A stretch of DNA of 64,000 nucleotides from Dictyophora rubrovolvata (lineage: Eukaryota > Basidiomycota > Agaricomycetes > Phallales > Phallaceae). Each line of letters begins with the position of its first letter. Position 1 is the stretch's first letter. Below are positions 55,525 through 64,000 of this stretch, piece by piece. Under the pieces are notes generated by a model, which was given only the letters and a program-made list of their open reading frames with translations, did not search any database and was not told where the DNA came from. Location: assembly GCA_029959195.1 (NCBI GenBank), contig CP114118.1:1984001-2048000 (forward strand). The letters run 5' to 3'. Position numbers and translations under genes: made by a program.

Positions 55525-58500
55525 ATGGCACGGAATCTGGCGAAATGTTTTCTTATCTTATTATCACTCTTTGGTTTATCTACAAGCAAGGGTAACTCGA
55601 CGTTTTCGACATGGCCCATGAGGGATCAGTTACAATTATATGTATGTGTCATTTGAGTTCTTTGGTGAAATGCAGTAGATTCACAAACTTTATACAGGCT
55701 CCTTCAGAAGGTTTGAATTTCATACCTCCCTAACAACTGGGATAACATAAGAAAATAGATTGTTTCAATTGTCTAATTCCTAAGTTCAAGTGTGCGCAGG
55801 TGATTAGCCATGGATTTTGACCCCTACTTCTATCTCCATAATTCATTGTCTTATTTGTCCAGTTTGGCGCATGCAATCCGTACGATGGTCAGTGTGAATG
55901 TCCAGAAGGTTGGGGTGGCATTGATTGCCTAATGCCTCGTACGTAAAACACCACCTTGCTCATTCTTCTCGGAAAAGCTAACGTGTAAATCCACAGAGTG
56001 CGGATCCCTCGGGGACGGCCCTAACAGATTTCCTAGAGGAAATAGTGAACACTGTGAATGCAAAGAGGGTTGGGATGGTATTAATTGCAATGGTAACCGA
56101 CGAATTTTATTGTGCAAGCGGATTTCCTCCCTAATTGTTCATCTTCAAGTATGCCAAACGGACGCAGCTTGCTCTAACTTCCCTTTACGACAACTGCCAG
56201 ACCGTACTTCACTTGATGACACTGAGGAAAATAATATGACTTGTTATCGTGATGGTTCTACAGTTATTGAGAATCACCAGATGTGTGATGTTACCAGTAT
56301 GTCACTTCCCTTGATATTTGGACAATCATTGACGTGTGCTAGATAGGAAAATTCTGGAAATGCTCCCAGACCGCAAGCCACAAGTAACGTTCAGCTGCAA
56401 TAAAAGCTCTTCCACTTGTCGGTTTCAGTTCTGGGTCAAAGAAATAGAATCGTTTTATTGCGCACTTGATACCTGCGAGATAGGCTCGAAAACTCAATAC
56501 GATAAAAATGTCACGTATTATACTTGTCAACATATGCAATGCAGATGCGTTCCCGGTAGAATGCTTTGCGGTGAAAACGGAAGCATAAGTACGTTTTCAA
56601 GGAACCTGAACTTGTGCATATAAATATCTCTGACTCAACCTGAAGATATTGATGAGTTTCTTGAAGAAGAAATCAAAGGACCTGCGACATTTTCTTGTCA
56701 AACCGGATCCGATTGCAAATTCGAAGAAGATGCCATGAATACCCTGATTTCTGGCGTATTCGGTGACACATACATTACATTGACTTGCGGCGGTGGAGAG
56801 TGCCTACACTATAGTCAAGTTCCGGGCTATCAAGTACACTTATAGTCTTTTGTTTTGATCCACAACTGACGGATTTTTAGCGACCTTCTGCCCCAAGTCA
56901 TACCATTTGGGTCGCTCTGAGCGCCGCCTTTGCAGGGCTAATATTCGTTTTAGCGTCAGCTGGTATGCAATTCCAATCAGAAGCCTTAATAATGCTTAAA
57001 ACGTTCTAGTTTTTTGGTATCTCGGCCGAACTCATTCTGATAGACCAGGCCAAATACGTCTACCCGAAAGCGAGGCGGCAAAGCTTCTCAATGACCACAA
57101 TCCTACCAGTCTTCACTTCCGAGATCTTTCGTATTCCATTGCCTCTCAAGAAATTTTGAGTGGAATAACCGGAAACGTTAACTCTGGAGAAATCTTAGCT
57201 ATAATGGGATCCTCAGGTTCAGGGAAGACGACGCTTTTGGATATCCTGGCCCGGAAAAGCAAGAAAGGGGTTGTTACGGGGACGACTCTTGTAAATGGGC
57301 AGCTTGTTAAAGATGAAGATTTTCGCGAAGTGGTCGGGTTTGTGGATCAAGAAGATACATTGATGAGCACGTTAACCGTCTACGAAACTGTTTTATACTC
57401 TGCCCTCTTGCGTCTTCCTAGGGAGATGAGTATTGAGGCGAAGAAATATCGAACCCTGGAAACATTAAATGAGTTGGGTATCCTTAACATTCAAGATTCT
57501 CGTATTGGGGAATCTGGTAAGCTTTCTTAGTATGACTGAAACCCCAGATTTAATTTTTGTAGGCAAGAGGTCTATTTCAGGCGGGGAGAAACGTCGAGTT
57601 TCTATAGCCTGCGAACTAGTCACAAGTCCTTCCATACTTTTCCTTGACGAGCCTACAAGTGGTATTTATAGTATTTACTTATATTTCATCTCCATTTTTA
57701 TTTTTATTTTTTAGGTCTGGATTCATACAATGCCTACAACGTTATTGAATGTTTGGTTACCTTAGCCAGGGACTATAAGCGAACGGTCGTATTCACAATC
57801 CATCAACCTCGGAGTAACATAGTAGCCCTATTCGACAAGCTAATTTTACTCGCACGGGGAAGACTGGTGTACTCTGGCCCTATGAGCGAATGTCATCCTT
57901 ATTTCGAACATATTGGTCGACCTTGTCCTCCTGGTTTCAATATAGCGGACTATTTCGGTTGGTACTTCATGATTTTTGTGGATATAAACTTATCAGTTTT
58001 ACTGTAGTTGATTTAACAATGAAGACCGAGGAAAAGAAACCTGCTTCTCTGTTATCGACCAATGAAGTTGTATTAGATGACAACACATATGCAGACGAAG
58101 AACGTGGTGTCGGCCTGCAAACCGCTCCAATTCATCGACATCCTCCTATAACCGGGAATGGCGAAAACGCTGCAACAGATGGGGTTGAATCTCCTCCTCC
58201 TACTGTATCTTCTGGAACGGCAAATTCACCCGGACAATACTTGAAACATAAAACATCTCAACTACTACAGGCTGTTTCCGGCCCAAGCAAATTTGTAGCT
58301 TCTTTATCTCCCGAGTTGACTATATTGGTGGATAAATACGCCAAGAGCAACATAGCAGATTCTCTATCTCGGGAGATAGAGGGTTTAATTAATAACATTG
58401 GCAATGCCCCCATGGGTGCAACTTTGAATCCCTTGCGCGGTCGACAACGAGCTAGTTGGATCACCCAATTCCGCATATTGAGTGGAAGAGCTTTCAAAAA

Positions 58501-59710
58501 CTTATATCGTGATCCGGCGCTGTTAGCTGCTCACTATGCATCATCTATAATCATGGCAGGTAAGTTATGACACGTATTGCATAGCCTATATTTTACAAGA
58601 TAACATATAGTACTATGTTCAATATTATTCCGGGATGTCCAGTAAGATTTCTCATACACTCATGTGCTTCTTAGCATCCTAATGTTTTCCAGGAATGATA
58701 TACCTGGTTTTCAAGATCGATTAGGTTTAAACTATAACTTTTTTCTCTTTTAAGAAGCTGATCACCTTCATTAGGTCTCTTTTTCTTTACATTGGCATTA
58801 TTTGCATTGTCGTGTCTGTCCAGTTTGGGTTTGTTCGCCGGGGAGCGTTTGCTATTCATGAGAGAAAGGTCTGTCTCCTCCTCATTAATAAGGATTTCAT
58901 AACAAACGATATTCAGAGCGAACGGGTATTACTCTTCTTTGACATACTTCTCTTCCAAGGTAAGCATTATCGGAATTGAACTTTTGTGAGATCTCACCTT
59001 AAACACGTCACGCTAGATAATGTTCGATATGATACCGCTTCGGGTAATACCTCCAATGGTCTTTGGTGGCATTGTTTATGGCCCTGTTGGCCTCCTTCCC
59101 ACTGTCCCCGCCTTTTGGAAATTCCTTTTAATCCTGGTTCTTTTTAATCTCACGACTGCAAGCGTTATCCTTCTCATTTCAATCGCCATGGCTAGTTCGA
59201 GTGTCGCTAGCCTGGTGGGGACGACTGTGATACTTTACAAGTATGTTCTTCTTAACTGGATGCTACGCTTAGTTACCTTTCAATATTATAGCCTATTATT
59301 CGCCGGTCTACTCATCAACCGTGAGACCTTAGGTAATTTAAGTTGGCTGCTCGACACGTCCATTTCCCATGCAGCGTATGAGGCATTGGTTGTGAACGAG
59401 ATGCGATATCTTCAGCTAAAAGAAACTAAGGTAAGTGTAGGCTACCGTGAATTTTCATACTTACTTATGTAATTGAAATTTAGTACGGCGTAGAAATTGA
59501 CGTGCCAGCTGCTGCCGTACTGTCCTCGTTTGGATTCCGAGCACAGGTATGTATATCTTACCTTCTACCGGTGTTCAAGTGGATTGAGTCTGCCATTTAT
59601 TTTATCAGGCGTTCTGGTGGCCTGACATAGGCACATTGGGCATAATGTTGGGCGCCTTTATCGTCATGAGCTATGTCGTTTTACATTACTATGTTGTTGA
59701 GCAAAGATAG
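55525..59710 (+). CDS. ABCG-type ABC transporter with lumenal EGF-like region (Adp1-like)
   Basis: Half-size ABCG (white) transporter, as yeast Adp1. It starts [20 protein letters not shown] (signal peptide). Exons 1-3 (55525-55641, the 13-nt microexon 55698-55710, 55759-55799) give [18 protein letters not shown], then [23 protein letters not shown]-like cysteines continue [20 protein letters not shown] and [19 protein letters not shown] membrane helix [20 protein letters not shown] lies before the nucleotide-binding domain: Walker [11 protein letters not shown], signature [16 protein letters not shown], Walker [10 protein letters not shown], then His-loop TIHQPRSN. A linker of about 120 polar residues follows. 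The membrane domain starts at [20 protein letters not shown], with [54 protein letters not shown] and [20 protein letters not shown]. Ends VVEQR. Well over ten introns. Substrate unknown. Confidence 0.9.
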
Positions 59711-59871
59711 TTCTGCTCAGTCCCGATTTAGGAAGAAGAATGACTGTGACGTATACAATCTCACATGATATTATTTACGTAATCTATATATATCCTCAAT
59801 ATGTAAATGCTTGAAATGCGTTTGAACTAAATCCTCTTCACACCACATTTCAGCCCAGAATCCCCAAGGAC

Positions 59872-62800
59872 ATGGTGACACCGCAATTGCACTCATCCGG
59901 GTCATCTTCCCCAAGAACTCGTAATCAATATGTCAATAGTGTCGCTAGACCGACATACATTGATTCCACTGCATCCCATCTCATTCATTTAGAAAAAAGT
60001 ATAGTCAAAACGCGCACAGGCAGCGTTCTCTCCCGAGGGATGATACTTAAAAGTGATCACTATCCGTCCGGTCGCGCTCTACAGTTAGATATTACATTGC
60101 AAGGCGCTCCGAACTTTAGAGCTCCCAAACAAGGAGGTCTAAATGTCTTCGGTGTTGCTCAGCCTCGTTTACAAGGTCTTAAAGCAATCCTCTCTGTCCT
60201 CGGTTGTCGGCCGTATAATGATAATCTATCGCGTTGTATATGGTTCTCAACCAGAGAAGAACCGATCGGTTAGTTTCGAGTTGACCCCGGTATATTCTCG
60301 GCACGAGCATTAATTATTATTTACGTCCAGTTTACATTTCCGGAAGGTATCATTGATCTTCATTGTATCAATAATTTTCTTCTGAGTTGGATGGCATAAT
60401 TGCTAGACCTTATGTTCTCCGAGACGCTTCAGAGCCAATGAAGAATTTGGCCTTGTCTGACCGGGCAGAAAATCTTGAAGACATTGAAAAACGGTATACT
60501 TTTAATTCGTCCATGTGCATCCGGTATTCATAAATTTCAGTCTCAAAAGTGATATTATACAAGAAGCCTCTCGGTGTGTTGTGTCTATTTATCGGTTACT
60601 CTTGAGTTTAATGTTTGAGCTAGGCAGGGCGGCGTAATTCTTACGCACTTAGAAATAGGTGAGTAATGTTTTTGCTTCTTAGCGTATGCATGATTGTGTA
60701 TTATTGTAATGCTAGAAACAGAGGATAAGGGTGCTATTGTACCAACTTGGACGGCGATTGAGCCCCACAACGTGCTCACACTATCCGAGCTATGGATGGA
60801 ATTACTGAGTAATAATTGGAATATTCAGGTACGCGTCCGTACTCCTCTTAAGACGTTCTGACATCCGAAATATTGCCAGTATCACCGGTGTGTCATATAG
60901 CGTGAAAGAGCATCATGATCTACTGATAATTTGGAATGTGCATTTAGAATACCTATTTCTAAGACACATCCCATAGAGGACAACTATCTGTAAGCTGTGG
61001 TTTATTTCTTAGAATTGTTTTTGACATACGCGTAGGGACGCATATGTTCGTGTCCTGTTGCAACCTGAGGCCTGCGCCCAGGGTTCGTCCTTGCTATTTT
61101 CATGCGGTATGGGGGCTGTTCGAACGACGTTTGCGATGTGCGCCGCTAGTATTGTCCGAAGGCGTCTACTCATGCTGGAAGGAAACCCTGACCCTTACGA
61201 GCCAAGTTCCTTCCCTATGGGAAACATCACTCCTCATAGTGTGGACAGCAGTCGTTCCTCTACAGTATGTGTTCTTTTGTATATGGCGGTTTAGACGTTG
61301 CTTGACAGTTTACATTAGCCTTTAGGGGTTCAAGCAGCAATGTCAATCGGAAACCTCAATGCCAACCAAGACCTGAGCAAGTCCTTACTGCGGTTAACAT
61401 TGATTCTACAGCATTGTAAGTAAACCGTGCATTAGCGTTAAGATATTAGACAACTTAGACCTGTCAGGCTTTAAAACTCGACAAGCTGACTCTGCCATCC
61501 ACTGGCTCTTATTGCACCCTTCCATTACTGATAATCTCCGCAAGGCCGCCAATGGGAGTTATAGCATCATTCTAAGTCTTTTAGGATGTTTGGATAATGG
61601 GTTGGCCATTAAACGTCTGGTCGATAAAATCATAGATTCTTGTAGGTTTCTTTTGCAATAACGCCTATATTGAGTATCTGAAAATTGGTTCATTTATCAG
61701 GTGACCATGTTATTAATTTACGTGAAGATATCTTGATAAACCGCATAAAGTATTCACTTACAACTTTAGAGGATAAATCTAGGGAAGAATTTCTGGACAA
61801 AGCTACTAAAGCTTTGGAGAAATAGTATGTAAAGTTGTTGAAGTTTTGATATCCTTTTTAAAAAGTATTTTAGCTTCTTCTTAATTGCATTTGCAAGTTA
61901 TGTAGAAGGTCAGAAGAATTTCAAAGAATCTTTTGAAGAATGGTTGAAGGTTCGTCACGACTCAACAGTTACATGTTTGCTTATAATTTTATTAGGCCCG
62001 TATTGAAATTTGGAAGTGAGTCTATTTAGCGTTTACCAAAATATAAGCCGCGAGACATTTTTCAGTCAAGTAACCTTTCTACGACAAACACGGGGATCTC
62101 GTCTTAACGTCTTCGCCCCCGTTAGCGATTTATCAAGCCTAGCTAGGTCCGAATTTGAAGGCAGCATGTTGGAAGTTGGTACCAAAAATGATGTTGCGAT
62201 AACCGGCGGTCAAATTCTCGGTGATGAGTGGACTGCCCATGTTGTGGAAGTAAGTTTTAGTCCCTCGACGGCTCGAAAATCAGGTAACAGCCCCTTGATA
62301 GAATCGTGCAGGGATTGTGTTGCGAGCAAAGTATACTTCACACCTTCCTTCTCATGTCGTCTAACTAACTGAATATTTGTATAGTACTCTATTGAAATCT
62401 GATCAATGGTTAACCGAATCCGATCCTTCCGAAATCAATATCCGCGGAGCCATCAACTTGAGGAACATACCAGAAACAAATATATACGCATTGGGGCAAC
62501 CTTCACATGATGCTATTTTGAGCGTTATATCACGAGTGAAAAAACATCACTTGCAGTCAAATAAAATAATCTGGATCACGCTGCGGGAAGAACCCATTGT
62601 ATACATCAACGGTGAAAAGAGAATCGACACCAATTCTCGCAAAATATGTATGAACTCAATTCTTATTAGGTACTCCATTTTGCCTACGGCGAGATAAATT
62701 CTCTTTGCGCAACATGAAAGTCGGTATTTATAAGTTGCACGTCCATCTCTATGGTTTAATTTTTTTTCACATAGGACTACTCCGGTGTAAGCGCGGACCG

Positions 62801-64000
62801 TCTAGAAATTTTAGAAGGTAATTTCAATTTTGAGGACAGCATTCCGATCTCAAAGGTTTTTAGAACGACTGAAGAGTGATGTAATTTCTGGTGAAGCATT
62901 GTGTTGTGAATTTTTGCATTTGTTGATTTTTCCACTAGAATTACACGCCTTTGGAGGCTAGTGAGTAAGCTGGCATGCTGTAAATTTCCTTATATCAACT
63001 TCATTTAGCCTCCTCTTGCATACCGAAACCCGAGACGGAGCTGTCATCCCCGTTTGGGAAAATGTACGCGCGGAGGACGTATGTGTGGTGAAGGATATAA
63101 TGGCTCGTCACAAGCGCATTGAAGGCATAGAATTACATTATCGTCGCATACCTATTACTGCAGAGCTCTCCCCAGACTTCAGTGATTTCGCAGAGTATGT
63201 ATTCTTACCTTGAATGAGCCTTAATGACGAAGTTCCGACAGGCTTATGGACGTAGTCTTGCAAGCTGGGAGGGATACACCAATTATCATTAATTGTCAGC
63301 TTGGGCGTGGCCGCAGCACACTCGCCTCGGTAAGTTTGTGTCGACCTTGATAAATGTGCCTTACCCGGGTTCAAAAGATAATACTTTGCATGATACGGCG
63401 TTGGCTCGACGTTCCAACCAGTGTCGCTCCAGGTCTCTTAACCCCTTCGGACATGTCGTCTTCGTTTATTGCCGATCCCTTGGAGATGAACCGAGATCAG
63501 AATGTTAAGCGTTATTCGTACAAAGCTATTAATCGTACGGGGCTCCAATGTCTGAACATTAAGCATCTGACTTACTTTTTTAAGATCTTCTTCGAGTTAT
63601 CCGACATGGCTTGGAGGTTAAAGCCGTCGTTGACACTATAATCGATCGTTGCTCTAAATTTTTCAACCTGCGAGAGTCTATAGAAATTGCAGCCACCAGT
63701 GCGGAAGAATCAGATGATCCCCAACAGAAGCGACGGTGTATAGAAAGAGGTGAGTTTCGCCATTCTTCGTGAATCCTTAATTCACACAAACATAAGGTCT
63801 GCATAATTTGGAGCGGTACTTCAATCTCGTATTATTTCAAGCTTATCTAAATTCCAATCACCCCGACACAATACGAAATCTTGAGTCATTTGAAACCTTT
63901 GTGAAGTCGAGGCCAGGTATTTTACCCGTATACCGTCATTGGGAAGCTTATTAATTAATCCAGTTTTCCGGACGTTTGAGCATGAAATGCATAGTGATGG
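59872..64000 (+). CDS. Paladin-like PTP-like phosphatase, 3' end outside the window
   Basis: Resembles paladin (PALD1) and PTP-like inositol-phosphatase domains. It starts MVTPQLHSSGSSSPRTRNQY. Repeat 1 has EKSIVKTRTGSVLSRGMILK, NVFGVAQPRLQGLKAILSVL, WFSTREEPIVYISGRPYVLR, then the P-loop FSCGMGAVRTTFAM (C-X5-R). Repeat 2, from about 62.1 kb, has VVENRAGIVLRANTLLKSDQ, RNIPETNIYALGQPSHDAIL, ITLREEPIVYINGTPFCLRR and the P-loop IINCQLGRGRSTLAS. The Cys and Arg of both P-loops are intact, so both domains could be active. Between them lies a helical region of about 250 residues. The protein continues past 64000, so a third domain cannot be excluded. Many introns, several read by restoring repeat-to-repeat alignment. 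The substrate may be phosphoinositide or phosphoprotein. Confidence 0.83.

Noticed and set aside
55642-55860. Missing CFNC segment in the ABC transporter
   Set aside because: A 13-nt microexon and exon 3 (55759-55799) supply [12 protein letters not shown] in frame.
1-64000. Retroelements, DNA transposons, CRISPR arrays, rRNA, riboswitches and operons
   Set aside because: No reverse transcriptase, integrase, transposase or capsid motifs, no long terminal or inverted repeats with target duplications, no spaced repeat arrays; the genome is nuclear and eukaryotic.

Overview
The window is nuclear DNA of a filamentous fungus, most likely a basidiomycete of the Agaricomycotina. Genes are dense on both strands and cut by many 45-70 nt introns. 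Basidiomycete-style family members are present: an atypical G-alpha, a formin-type GBD/FH3 protein without FH2, Moc3-like Zn2Cys6 factors and a paladin-like phosphatase. A nuclear tRNA carries an intron. No LTR element, DNA transposon, rRNA or CRISPR array was recognised. All functions below rest on reading conserved motifs by eye, without database searches.

Layout. 1-6.6 kb: mitochondrial dehydratase HTD2 (cut by the window edge), eIF3j, ribosome-biogenesis protein PWP1 and a GBD/FH3 protein. 6.7-8.6 kb: a gene-poor stretch with an E-box pair and a hairpin. 8.6-15.7 kb: two tandem paralogous Zn2Cys6 transcription factors, the second very rich in low-complexity repeats. 16.1-24.4 kb: dual PH-domain protein, acyl-CoA-binding protein, an atypical G-alpha, a small conserved hypothetical and the RagC/Gtr2 GTPase. 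24.6-29 kb: a possible tail-anchored microprotein, tRNA-Gly(CCC) and two class II J-proteins (the second Sis1-like). 29.2-35.7 kb: Vtc1-like subunit, alpha/beta-hydrolase without a nucleophile, Sac7-type RhoGAP and a GH17 glucanase. 36.4-44.1 kb: Vtc4-type polyphosphate polymerase, EthD-like protein, peroxisomal-type carrier and NUP57/NUP54. 44.4-49 kb: PPIL3 cyclophilin, capping protein beta, TAN1 and a Mid2-like wall sensor. 49.5-64 kb: NPR3, neutral trehalase, an EGF-containing ABCG transporter and a paladin-like PTP-like phosphatase that runs off the end.

Themes. Several genes belong to the same physiology. RagC/Gtr2 and NPR3 both act in TORC1 amino-acid signalling. Vtc1-like and Vtc4 would form the polyphosphate polymerase, whose SPX domain reads inositol pyrophosphates, and the paladin-like gene could act on inositol phosphates or phosphoproteins. 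Neutral trehalase, a wall sensor, a Rho1-type GAP and a GH17 enzyme cover stress and wall remodelling. Most of these genes are ordinary housekeeping genes. The points most worth a second look are an excess of GC-AG introns (about six), several microexons (9-13 nt), the missing switch II glutamine of the G-alpha, the missing serine of the hydrolase, and a heat-shock element plus CRE between SIS1 and VTC1.
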